Source of the DNA: Coccinella septempunctata
Lineage: Eukaryota; Arthropoda; Insecta; Coleoptera; Coccinellidae
Length of the DNA: 64,000 bases
Reading direction: 5' to 3'
Assembly (NCBI RefSeq): GCF_907165205.1
Contig: NC_058193.1
Coordinates: 11,763,544-11,827,543, forward strand
The notes below the pieces were generated by a model that ran no database searches, was not told the origin of the DNA, and saw only the letters and a list, made by a program, of their open reading frames with translations. Both the position numbers and the translations under genes were made by a program. Positions 1-11,155 of the stretch are shown one piece after another. Each line of letters opens with the position of its first letter. Position 1 is the stretch's first letter.

Positions 1-3000
1 ACATAGTTTTCGAATTGAGATGCACATGTTGAATTTCAGATCGATAGTTCTGATAGGAATGAAGATTTCAGTAGTCGATTCGGCAAAATATCATTTCAAT
101 TCCTAAGGAACTATTGGATCGATTCGAACCAAATCTTGAAACTGCCAATAGTTTTCGAATTGAGATGCACATGTTGAATTTCAGTTCGATAGTTCAGATA
201 GGAATTGAGATTTCAGTGGTCAATTCGGCAAAGTGTGATATCAATTCGTCGAAAACTGTTGGATCAATTCGAACCAAATCTTGAAACTGCACATAGTTTT
301 CGAATTGAGATGCACATGTTGAATTTCAGTTCGATAGTGCAGATAAGAATTGAGATTTCAGTGGTCTATTCGGCAAAGTGTGATATCAATTCCTCGAAAA
401 CTGTTGAACCAATTCGACCCAAATCTTGAAACTGCACATAGTTTTCGAATCAGATGCACATGTTGAATTTCAGATCGATAGTTCTGATAGGAATGAAGAT
501 TTCAGTAATCGATTCGGCAAAATATCATTTCAATTCCTAAAGAAACTATTGAATCGATTCGAAACAAATCTTGAAACTGCACATAGTTTTCGAATTGAGA
601 TGCACATGTTGAATTTCAGTTCGATAGTTCAGATAAGAATTGAGATTGCAGTGGTCAATTCGGCAAAGTGTGATATGAATTCCTTGAAAACTGTTGGATC
701 AATTCGACCCAAATCTCGAAACTGTACACAGTTTTCGATTTGAGATGCACATGTTGAATTCCAGTTCGATTGTTCAGATAGGAATTGGAATTTTAGTGGT
801 CAATTCGGCAATGTGTGATATCAATTCCTCGAAAACTGTTGATTCAATTCGAACCAAATCTTGAAATTTCACACAGTTTTCGAAATGAGATGCATATGTT
901 AAATTTCAGTTCGATAGTTCTGATAGGAATTGAGATTTCAGTGGTTTATACGGCAAAATATCATTTCAATTCCTAAGGAACTATTGGATCGATTCGAACC
1001 AAATCTTGAAACTGCCAATAGTTTTCGAATTGAGATGCACATGTTGAATTTCAGTTCGATAGTTCAGATAGGAATTGAGATTTCAGTGGTCAATTCGGCA
1101 AAGTGTGATATCAATTCCTCGAAAACTGTTGGATCAATTCGAACCAAATCTTGAAACTGCACATAGTTTTCGAATTGAGATGCACATGTTGAATTTCAGT
1201 TCGATAGTGCAGATAGGAATTGAGATTTCAGTGGTCTATTCGGCAAAGTGTGATATCAATTCCTCAAAAACTGTTGAACCAATTCCATCCAAATCTTGAA
1301 ACTGCACACAGTTTTCGAATTGAGATGCACATGTTGAATTTCAGATCGATAGTTCTGATAGGAATGAAGATTTCAGAAGTCGATTCGGCAAAATATCATT
1401 TCAATTCCTGAGGAACTATTGGATCGATTCGAACCAAATCTTGAAACTGCAAATAGTTTTCGAATTGAGATGCACATGTTGAATTTCAGTTTGATAGTTC
1501 AGATAGGAATTGAGATTTCAGTGGTCAATTCGGCAAAGTGTGATATCAATTCCTCGAAAACTGTTGGATCAATTCGAACCAAATCTTGAAACTGCATATA
1601 GTTTTCGAATTGAGATGTACATGTTGAATTTCAGTTCGATAGTGCAGATAGGAATTGAGATTTCAGTGGTCTATTCGGCAAAGTGTGATATCAATTCCTC
1701 GAAAACTGTTGGATCAATTCGAACCAAATCTTGAAACTGCACATAGTTTTCGAAATGAGATGCACATGTTGAATTTCAGATCGATAGTTCTAATAGGAAT
1801 GGAGATTTCAGAAGTCGATTCGACAAAATATCATTTCAATTCCTAATGAACTATTGGATCAATTCGAACCAAATCTTGAAACTGCACATAGTTTTCGGAT
1901 TGAGATGCACATGTTGAATTTCAGTTCGATAGTTCAGAGTGGAATTGAGATTTCGGTGGTCTATTCGGCAAAGTGTGATATCAATTCCTCAAAAACTGTT
2001 GAACCAATTCGACCCAAATCTTGAAACTGCACATAAGTTTCGAATTGAGATGCACATGTTGAATTTCAGTTCGATAGTTAAGATAGGAATTGATATTTCA
2101 GTGGTCAGTTATGAAAAGTGTGATGTCAATTCCTCGAAAACTGTTGGATCAATTCGAACCAAATCTTGAAACTGCACACAGTTTTCGAATTGAGATGCAC
2201 ATGTTGAATTTCAGTTCGATAGTTCAGATAGGAATTGATATTTCAGTGGTCAATTCTGCAAAGTGTGATATCCATTCCTCGAAAACTGTTGGATCAATTC
2301 GATCCAAATCTTGAAACTGCACATAGTTTTCGAATTGAGATGCACGTGTTGAAGTTCTGTTCGATAGTTCAGATAGGAATTGAGATCTCAGTGGTCTATT
2401 CGGCAAAGTGTGATATCAATTCCTCAAAAACTGTTGGACCAATTCGAACCAAATCTTGAAACTGCACATAGTTTTCGAATTGAGATGCACGTGTTGAATT
2501 TCAGTTCGATAGTTCAGATAGGAATTGAGATTTCAGTGGTCAATTCGGCAAAGTTTGATATCAATTCCTCGAAAACTGTTGGATCAATTCGAACCAAATC
2601 TTGAAACTGCTTGTAGTTTTCGAATTGAGATGCACATGTTGAATTTCAGTTCGATAGTGCAGATAGGAATTGAGATTTCAGTGGTCTATTCGGCAAAGTG
2701 TGATATCAATTCCTCGAAAACTGTTGGATCAATTCGATCCAAATCTTGAAACTGCACATAATTTTCGAATTGAGATGCACATGTTGAATTTCAGTTCGAT
2801 AGTTAAGATAGGAATTGATATTTCAGTGGTCAGTTATGAAAAGTGTGATGTCAATTCCTCGAAAACTGTTGGATCAATTCGAATCAAATCTTGAAACTGC
2901 ACACAGTTTTCGAATTGAGATGCACGTGTTGAAGTTCTGTTCGATAGTTCAGATAGGAATTGAGATCTCAGTGGTCTATTCGGCAAAGTGTGATATCAAT

Positions 3001-3049
3001 TCCTCAAAAACTGTTGGACCAATTCGACCCAAATCATGAAACTGCACAT
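1..3049 (+). repeat. 145-bp satellite array, forward block
   Basis: Tandem monomers of 145 bp run without interruption. Recurrent landmarks are TGCACATGTTGAATTTCAG, GTGTGATATCAATTCCTCG and CCAAATCTTGAAACTGC. Three monomer types can be told apart: B (CAGATCGATAGTTCTGATAGG, then AAAATATCATTT), A1 (GTTCAGAT, then GTCAATTCGG) and A2 (GTGCAGAT, then GTCTATTCGG). B-type starts lie near 37, 471, 907, 1342 and 1777, that is about 435 bp or three monomers apart. The period decays after about 2000, where another variant (GTCAGTTATGAAAAGTG) appears at 2105 and 2827. The many 60-76-codon open frames are by-products of the repeat, because 145 is not a multiple of three. The left end lies outside the window. 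Confidence 0.97.
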
Positions 3050-4968
3050 TGATATCACACTTTGACGAATTGACCGACGAAATCTCAATTCCTATCTGAA
3101 CTATCGAACTGAAATTCAACATGTGCATCTCAATTCAAAAACTATGTGTAGTTTCAAGATTTGGTTCGAATTGATCTAATAGTTCCTTAGGAATTAAAAT
3201 GATATTTTGCCGAATCGACTACTGAAATCTTCATTCCTATCAGAACTATCGATCTGAAATTCAACATGTGCATCTCAATTCGAAAACTATGTGCAGTTTC
3301 AAGATTTGGGTCGAATTGGTTCAACAGTTTTTGAGGAATTGATATCAGACTTTGCCGAATAGACCACTGAAATCTCAATTCCTATCAGAAATATCGAACT
3401 GAAATTCATCATGTGCATCTCATTTCGAAAACTATGTGCAGTTTCAAGATTTGGTTCGAATTGATCCAACAGTTTTCAAGGAATTGATATCACACTTTAC
3501 CGAATTGACCACTGAAATCTCAATTCCTATCTGAACTATCGAACTGAAATTCAACATGTGCATCTCAATCCGAAAACAATGTGCAGTTTCAAGATTTGGT
3601 TCGAATTGATCCAATAGTTTTCGAGGAATTGACATCACACTTTGCCGAATAGACCACTGAAATCTCAATTCCTATCTGAACTATTGAACTGAAATTCAAC
3701 TTGTGCATCTCAATCCGAAAACTATGTGCAGTTTCAAGATTCGGTTCGAATTGATCCAACAGTTTTCGAGGAATTGATATCACACTTTGACGAATTGACC
3801 ACTGAAATCTCAATTCTTATCTGAACTATCGAACTGAAATTCAAAATGTGCATCTCAATTCGAAAACTTTGTGAAATTTCAAGATTTGGTTCGAATTGAT
3901 CCAACAGTTTTCGAGGAATTGATATCACACTTTGCCGAATTGACCACTGAAATCTCAATTCCTATCTGAACTATCGAACTGAAATTCAACATGTGCATCT
4001 CAATTCGAAAACCATGTGCAGTTTCAAGATTTGGTTCGAATTGACCCAATACATAGTTCCTTAGGAATTGAAATAATATTTTGTCGAATCGACTACTGAA
4101 ATCTCCATTCCAATCAGAACTATTGATCTGAAATTCAAGATGTGCATCTCAATTCGAAAACTATGTGCAGTTCCATGATTTGGTTCGAATTGATCCAACA
4201 GTTTTCGAGGATTTGATATCACACTTTGCCGAATTGACCACTGAAATCTCAATTCCTATCTGAACTATCGAACTGAAATTCAACATGTGCATCTCAATTC
4301 GAAAACTATGTGCAGTTTCAAGATTTGGTTCGAATTTATCCAATAGTTCCTTAGGAATTGAAATAATATTTTGTCGAATCGACTACTGAAATCTCCATTC
4401 CTATCAGAACTATCGATCTGAAATTCAACATGAGCATCTCAATTCGAAAATTATGTGCAGTTCCAAGATTTGGTTCGAATTGATCCAACAGTTTTCGAGG
4501 AATTGATACACACTTTGCCGAATCTGAAATCTCAATTCCTATCTGCACTTTCGAACTGAAATTCAACATGTGCATCTCAATTTGAAAACTATGTGCAGTT
4601 TCAAGATTTGGTTCGAATCGATCCAACAGTTTTCGAGGAATTGATATCACACTTTGCCGAATTGACCACTGATCTCAATTCCTATCTGAACTATCGAACT
4701 GAAATTCAACATGTGCATCTCAATTCGAAAACTATGTGCAGTTTCAAGATTTGGTTCGAATCGATCCAATAGTTCCTTAGGAATTGAAATGATATTTTGC
4801 CAAATCGACTACTGAAATCTCAATTCCTATCTGCACTAACGAACTGAAATTCAACATGTGCATCTCAATTCGAAAACTATGTGCAGTTTCAAGATTTGGT
4901 TCGAATTGATCCAACAGTTTTCGAGGAATTGATATCACACTTTGCCGAATTGACCACTGAAATCTCAT
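3050..4968 (-). repeat. 145-bp satellite array, inverted block
   Basis: The same monomers are read on the minus strand. The switch is abrupt: forward sequence ends in GAAACTGCACAT near 3049 and reverse sequence starts with TGATATCACACTTTG. B-type monomers are interspersed (near 3190-3260, 4060-4130, 4350-4430 and 4780-4810). Some monomers carry small deletions, for example around 4505-4530 and 4670. The block is about 13 monomers long. Confidence 0.96.
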
Positions 4969-6370
4969 TCAGATAGGAATTGGCAAAGTGTGATATCAAT
5001 TCCTCGAAAACTGTTGGATCAATTCGAATCAAATCTTGAAACTGCACATAGTTTTCGAATTGAGATGCACATGTTGAATTTCAGTTCGATAGTGGAGATA
5101 GGAATTGAGATTTCAGTGGTCTATTCGGCAAAGTGTGATATCAATTCCTCGAAAACTGTTGGTTCAATTCGAACCAAATCTTGAAACTGCACATAGATTT
5201 CGAAATGAGATGCACATGTTGAATTTCAGATCGATAGTTCTAATAGGAATGGAGATTTCAGAAGTCGATTCGACAAAATATCATTTCAATTCCTAAGGAA
5301 CTATTGGTTCATTTCGAACCAAATCGTGAAACTGCACATAGGTTTCGAATTGAGATGCACATGTTGAATTTCAGTTCGATAGTTCAGATAGGAATTGAGA
5401 TTTCAGTGGTCAATTCGGCAAAGTGTGATATCAATTCCTCGAAAACTGTTGGTTCAATTCGAACCAAATCTTGAAACTGCACATAGATTTCGAAATGAGA
5501 TGCACATGTTGAATTTCAGATCGATAGTTCTAATAGGAATGGAGATTTCAGAAGTCGATTCGACAAAATATCATTTCAATTCCTAAGGAACTATTGGTTC
5601 ATTTCGAACCAAATCGTGAAACTGCACATAGGTTTCGAATTGAGATGCACATGTTGAATTTCAGTTCGATAGTTCAGATAGGAATTGAGATTTCAGTGGT
5701 CAATTCGGCAAAGTGTGATATCAATTCCTCGAAAACTGTTGGATCAATTCGAACCAAATCTTGAAAATGCACATAGTGTTCGAATTGAGATGCAAATGTT
5801 GAATTTCAGTTCGATAGTGCAGATAGGAATTGAGATTTCAGTGGTCTATTCGGCAAAGTGTGATATCAATTCCCCAAAAACTGTTGAACCAATTCGACCC
5901 AAATCTTGAAAACGCACATAGTTTTCGAATTGAGATGCACATGTTGAATTTCAGATCGATAGTTCTGATAGGAATGAAGATTTCAGTAGTCGATTCGGCA
6001 AAATATCATTTCAATTCCTAAGGAACTATTGGATCGATTCGAACCAAATCTTGAAACTGCACATAGTTTTCGAATTGAGATGCACATGTTGAATTTCAGT
6101 TCGATAGTTCAGATAGGAATTGAGATTTCAGTGGTCAATTCGGCAAAGTGTGATATCAATTCCTCGAAAACTGTTGGATCAATTCGAACCAAATCTTGAA
6201 ACTGCTTGTAGTTTTCGAATCGAGATGCACATGTTGAATTTCAGTTCGATAGTGCAGATAGGAATTGAGATTTCAGTAATCAATTCGGCGAAGTGTGATA
6301 TCAATTCCTCGAAAACTGTTGGATCAATTCGAACCAAATCTTGAAACTGCTCGTAGTTTTCGAATTGTTT
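4969..6370 (+). repeat. 145-bp satellite array, second forward block
   Basis: Orientation returns to plus at about 4968, inside a truncated monomer (ATCTCAT joined to TCAGATAGGAATTGG). B-type monomers start near 5227, 5517 and 5952. The segments 5105-5394 and 5395-5684 are almost the same 290-bp dimer repeated, a recent local amplification. The array ends in mid-monomer at about 6370 and passes directly into non-LTR retrotransposon sequence. Confidence 0.96.
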
Positions 6371-6508
6371 AGGTAATATTCTTCACACAAATGCTTCCTT
6401 ACCTAAGTCAAAGCTTCCAGAAAGCTCGCTGGGATAAATTTAAGGAAAAAGTTGATAGTGATATAAGATAGTTTTGTCCCTCAAAAGCATAAAAATTACT
6501 TTAGATTT

Positions 6509-7684
6509 ATGGGTGTTATTAATTCTGCTGCGAAAAAATTTATTCCTAGAGGCTTTCGAAAAAATTATATCCCTGGTTGGTCAAGGGAAACAGAAAGTTT
6601 GTATGAGGAATATCAACTATCCCCAACAGAACAGAAATCAGATGCATTATAAAAATCTATTAATGTCGGTCGTGAAGAAAAATGGAATGATATTGTGTCT
6701 AATATGAATTTTACTCATTCGAGTAGGAGTTCTTGGGATATTTTACGGAAATTAGGAGAAGCTGCGCCTTTAACTAAAGCCCCTTCAAATGTGAATCCAG
6801 AACTGATTGCTCGCCGACTTGTGAATGTAGCGAACACAGTTAAAATCTCCCAATCGAAAGTTGACATGAGGACAAAATTACATAAATTAAGGAAATCCGC
6901 ATCTATTGTAGATGTTATTTCTAATCCTTTTAATATGGATGAATTAAAATCTGCAATTAGATGCACGAAATCTCTAAAAGCTGCTGGGTTTGATGGCATT
7001 TACTCAGAATTCATAAAACACTTGGGAGTAAAAGCTTTATCTTGGCTATTATCGTTTTATAATGATATTATGAATTCTGGTAATTTTCCAACTGAATTAA
7101 GAAAAGCAAAAGTTATTGCAATTTTGAAGCATGGTAAAAATTCTTCGGATTATCGTCCTATAAGTTTATTAAGTGTCCCTTTCAAAATTCTTGAGAAATT
7201 GATCCAATTTAGGATTGAAACATATGTTGAGGATGTTTTACAAAATTGCCAGGGAGGTTTTAGAAAGAATAGAAATCAGGTACTGAGCCTGACTACTTTT
7301 ATTGAATCGGGTTTCAATAATAAGAAGAAAACAGGAACAGCGTACGATACGGTGTGGAAAGATGGTTCAATTTTTAAACTTCATAGTCACTTAAAATGTG
7401 GTAAAATGGTTCGTTTGATAGAAAATATATTATCTGATCGAAGACTTCGTGTCTTTGTTAATGATAAAAGCAGTAGTTTCAAAACTTTAAATAATGGACT
7501 TCCACAAGGATCGGTATTATCTCCTCTTCTTTTCAATTTATATTTATGTCATATCCCCGATACGTCTTCCGAAAAATTTATTTACGCCGTTGATATTGCT
7601 CTTGCTTTTCGCCATTCTGATTTCGAAGTAATAGAAAATTGCTTTAACGCAAGACTTAGAAATCCTGAAAAATTATTTCCTTGA
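6509..7684 (+). pseudogene. non-LTR retrotransposon reverse transcriptase, dead 5' part
   Basis: The frame starting at the ATG at 6509 reads a linker typical of insect LINEs (FIPRGFRKNYIPGW), meets a TAA at 6650-6652, and continues to 7684. Family motifs are visible: YRPISLLSVPFKILEKL, GFRKNRN, GLPQGSVLSPLLFNLYL. Two catalytic sites are lost. The motif A block before AYDTVW is deleted (KTG joins TAYDTVW), removing its aspartate, and the YADD box reads YAVD. No endonuclease domain is visible upstream; the satellite begins at 6370, so the copy is 5'-truncated. It probably belongs to the jockey/RTE-like insect LINEs, but the clade was not determined. Confidence 0.9.
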
Positions 7685-8511
7685 ATGGCGGTTATGTCCT
7701 AATCCAAATTAAACAGAAGTTTCCTGTTCCCATTTGAATAATCAGCAAAAATATAGAAAATTTAAAGTAACTTTTAATGATGATGTTTTACAACATAATT
7801 TCAATCCTAAATATCTCGGAATAAAATTAGATTCTTCATTGAATTTTATGGTTCATTTGGAAAGTTTACGTTTGAAATTAAAATCGAGGAACAATATAAT
7901 TCAAAAATTAGCTTGTTCTTCATGGGGTGCTGATGCCATCACACTTCGTACGGCAGCTTTGCTCCTAGTTTCTTCTGCTGCTGAGTACTGTTGCTCTGTT
8001 TGCTTCAACAGTGCTCACGTCAATAAAATCGACACCATACTCAATGATTCTATGAGGACTGTTACGGGGACTATCAAATCTACACCTTTGAATTGGTTAC
8101 CCGTTCTGTCAAACATCGTACCACCTCATATTCGCCGACAGGTGGCAGTCTCGAAGTCTTGGAATAAATTCCATTCCTTCCCAAATTTATTTCCAATTTT
8201 ATCATATTTACCAGATTCTAGAAGTGCCAGATTGAAATCTCGTAAGCCTTTATGGACTAATGATTTTCTGTATTCGACTAATACCATAAAGAATTTTGGC
8301 AATCAGAATGGAATTCATGTAATCTCTTTGATAAAGATTTGATTACTGATCCTTCAAAAAAAGTTCCTGGCTTTGATCTTCCTAGAAAAATTTGGTGTAC
8401 ACTAAATCGACTGAGGACTGGCCATGGTCGGTGTGATAGCATGCTCTTTAGGTGGAATGCTGTTGATAGTCCAAGATGTGAGTGTGGTACAGAAGAAGAA
8501 ACGGTAAAAGT
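7674..8511 (+). pseudogene. non-LTR reverse transcriptase, C-terminal part in another frame
   Basis: It continues the preceding gene after a frameshift near 7675-7684 (FLEWRLCPNPN, then TAA near 7711). The thumb and C-terminal region follow from 7734: PKYLGIKLDSSLNF, RNNIIQKLACSSWGA, SAAEYC, STPLNWLPVLSNI, PPHIRRQ. After a TGA at about 8340 the same protein resumes as LNRLRTGHGRCDSMLFRW and a CECGTEEET zinc-binding start. The tail is cut here by the insertion at 8518-8975 and resumes at 8985. These C-terminal motifs are characteristic of LINE pol proteins. The copy is non-functional. Confidence 0.88.
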
Positions 8512-8517
8512 TTAGAT

Positions 8518-8975
8518 TAGTGCCCACCTCCGAATTTGTCGTCGATTTTATCTTAGATAAAGCATTGTATGAAAAATCGATTGGTACATGTCTCAACTTT
8601 AGGAGACTTGTAGTTTGGGAGATATGATTTTTTGAAGTTCCTATGAAAATTGCGAATATTCGGTATAAATCAGTCAAATTGTATCATTTTCCCTGTTTAG
8701 CGCTTAAATAACTAAGTCCAATCGTTTATGCGTTTAATTAATATCTTAAAATGGTATTTTCATGTACAAATATGATTTTTCACTGTCCCAACCTAAACTA
8801 ACCTAACCTAACCTCAAAACCATTATTTATATTTTCATCGAAAATTGAAAAATTCCCCACATTTTTCGGAATAAACTAACTGAAAACGTTAACTCATCGA
8901 GTTCTCTTAAGTCTAACATTCGAATTCATTGAAATTGATGAAAAAATCGAAGACTAAAATCCAAGGTGGGCGCTA
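8518..8975. mobile_element. 458-bp MITE-like element inserted in the LINE tail
   Basis: It begins TAGTGCCCACCT and ends AGGTGGGCGCTA, so the termini are inverted repeats. Weaker complementarity extends about 36 bp inwards (CGATTTT near both ends). It interrupts the LINE C-terminus: codons for EEET precede it and EETIDHL follows it. No transposase is encoded. A clear target-site duplication was not seen; the flanks share only a diverged ACAG-GAAGAAAC stretch. A short CCTAA-type run (about 8795-8817) lies inside. Confidence 0.72.
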
Positions 8976-8984
8976 AAGTAAACA

Positions 8985-9115
8985 GGAGCCGAAGAAACTA
9001 TAGACCACTTGGTGAAGAGTTGTAGAATATATCATTTTCAGGGTGGTTTCGAAAGTATTCATTCGGTGACCGATTCTTTTTTGAGATGGGTTACAAATTT
9101 CAAAATTATTTGATG
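8985..9115 (+). pseudogene. LINE C-terminal zinc-binding tail resumed after the MITE
   Basis: It translates as GAEETIDHLVKSCRIYHFQG and onwards, the H and C ligands of the CxC...H...C motif begun at 8480-8510. It therefore belongs to the same LINE copy and dates the MITE as younger. 9116-9246 is AT-rich with no further coding signal and is probably LINE 3' UTR. Confidence 0.7.
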
Positions 9116-9246
9116 AGTAATATAAAATTCAATTTTTGTTTTCAGATTATTCTTCGTCAACCATCATAGTAGAAAGAACGGGAGGAAGTTTTTGGATTTT
9201 GTCATATAAAGAAGATGTCCTTCAATATAATAATTTCAGCTATTGA

Positions 9247-9597
<351 letters not shown>

Positions 9598-9620
9598 TAT
9601 ATATATATATATATAACTAA

Positions 9621-10412
9621 TTAAGACAGAGCTGGAAAACAAAAGCCTTACACGGAAGATTCTACACAAGTGTACACCAACCAGATGTAGATATAAAAAA
9701 CTCAAATACCTACCTGGTACAAGGCTATCTATTTCCCGAAACAGAGGGAACAATCTTGGCCATCCAAGACCAGGTCGTCCTAACCAGAACGTATGTAAAG
9801 CATATTTTACAACAACAAGTGGAAACCACTAAATGCAGGATGTGCAACGCTGCCGAAGAAACTATCCAGCACCTGTCCTCAAAATGTTCCACACTAGCAG
9901 GTACGAAATATTTCAGCAGACATAACAATATGGGTAAAGTCGTTCATCAAGTACTATGCCTCCAAAAACAACTGGTCCAACACTTCACACCACACCACAT
10001 ATATAAACCACAAACTATAGTAGAGAACGAACAGCACAAAATCTACTGGGATCTGGCAGTCACAACAGACAGAGGTGTGGAACACAATAGACCGGACATG
10101 GTGGTATGGGATAACAAAAAGAAGACCGTCATTATTATTGACTTTGCTGTGCCGCAAGATTACAACCTAGCGAAAAGCTATGCAGAGAAAATATCCAAAT
10201 ATGAGGCACTGGCACAGCAAATGAAGGACATGTGGAGGCTTAACACAGTGACTATAATGCCTCTAATAATAAGTGTAAATGGCCTCGTACATCGAAAGAC
10301 CACCCAACATCTACATGAACTGGATCTACCGCAGAACACCATCACTTGGATGCAGAAAGCAGTAATCCTGGGAACCGTCAACATAGTGCGAAAAATTATA
10401 TATCCCCATTAG
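9621..10412 (+). pseudogene. R4/Dong-like LINE C-terminus with restriction-like endonuclease
   Basis: One open frame runs from just after (AT)9 to the TAG at 10410-10412, with no lesion seen. Upstream residues KALHGRFYTSVHQ and YLFPETEGTILAIQDQV are typical of the region after the reverse transcriptase. A zinc knuckle C-x2-C-x8-H-x4-C follows at about 9834-9887 (CRMC ... H ... C). A PD-(D/E)XK-type nuclease core follows: RPDMVVWD, then IIIDFAVP, then the YAEKISKYEAL helix. This order (CCHC knuckle, then restriction-like endonuclease) marks the early-branching R2/R4/Dong LINEs, which cut DNA for target-primed reverse transcription. The reverse transcriptase itself is missing, so the copy is heavily 5'-truncated. 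It sits exactly between two (AT)n runs. Confidence 0.82.
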
Positions 10413-10502
10413 CACACGGAGGTACTCTTGGCGTGTGCGCCCGGGTATCACGGAAACCACGATGAAGTGTGGAGAAAAAAAAAATATATATATATATATA
10501 TA
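10413..10502 (+). repeat. 3' end of the R4/Dong-like LINE: short UTR, A10, (TA)9
   Basis: After the stop, about 60 bp of GC-richer UTR lead to GTGTGGAG, ten A at about 10475-10484, and a (TA)n run to 10502. With the (AT)9 before the 5' truncation point, the element is inside a TA microsatellite. Confidence 0.75.
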
Positions 10503-10717
10503 ATGTTCAAGATAATGATCGTTGAATATGATAAAATATATAATATAAGGGATATCGATCAAAAAACAGAGCACAACAACTTACTGAATGCGAGGTTGAT
10601 CTCTAAGTCTAAGAAATGTACAAAAGTAGACACAAATATCAAACAGGGTAACATTAAATGATTATCAATTAAGAAACGCAATATTGTAATACGCAATAAA
10701 CAATGTTAGGTTAAATG
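10503..10717. other. unassigned 215 bp
   Basis: AT-rich sequence between the LINE end and the PLE nuclease frame. It may be the 3' UTR of the minus-strand PLE. No coding frame, and no copy of the hairpin found behind the other PLEs, was seen. Confidence 0.5.
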
Positions 10718-11155
10718 TCATTCATCAACTGGACAATCGAAAAATGGTTTGTTAGAAAGTTCTAGAAGATATGCATATATTGGACTTAGTCCCTGCGTGT
10801 CCGTTTTTTTGTTAATTTTACTTTTTTGAGTTTGTATGTGGATCATTTCTAGTATACATCTTTTTTTATAATTTATATTTGTATCTAAAATTTTTACGTT
10901 ATTAAAATCAACACTATGTGTGTACTTATTAGCATGAACAGACAATGCACATCTCAGGTTATTTGTTCTTATATCACTTTTATGTAAGTTCATGCGATTT
11001 CTAAGCCACTGAGAGGTTTGACCTATGTAGGTTTCATGACAGTCAGCACATTCCAGTTCGTACACCACATTAGATTTTATTTCTTTTGGTATACGGTCCT
11101 TTAGTTTTGAATATAAATTTGCCACTTTCTTTTTACACTGTGCCACTATTTTCAC
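10718..11155 (-). pseudogene. Penelope-like element 1: GIY-YIG endonuclease domain
   Basis: This 145-codon frame holds a complete-looking GIY-YIG nuclease of PLE type: VVYELECADC supplies the first motif, ETYIGQTSQ the second, then LRNRMNLHKSD, HSVDFNNVKIL and a C-terminal KINKKTDTQGLSPIY. In PLEs this domain nicks the target for integration. It lies in the same frame as the reverse transcriptase at 11156, separated only by a TAA at 11156-11158, so one nonsense codon divides an otherwise continuous RT-nuclease protein. The extra CxxC before the YIG motif is typical of Penelope elements. Confidence 0.88.

Noticed and set aside
1..6370. About thirty open frames of 60-105 codons encoding similar peptides (NLETAHSFRIEMHMLNF type)
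   Set aside because: They are translations of a 145-bp satellite in rotating frames, occur on both strands according to array orientation, and lack any start signal or domain.
1..6370. CRISPR-like regular repetition
   Set aside because: Repeats are contiguous 145-bp monomers without unique spacers, in clearly eukaryotic DNA.
8795..8820. Telomere-like CCTAA run
   Set aside because: Only about three units, inside a MITE; such short runs are frequent in insect DNA and do not indicate a telomere.
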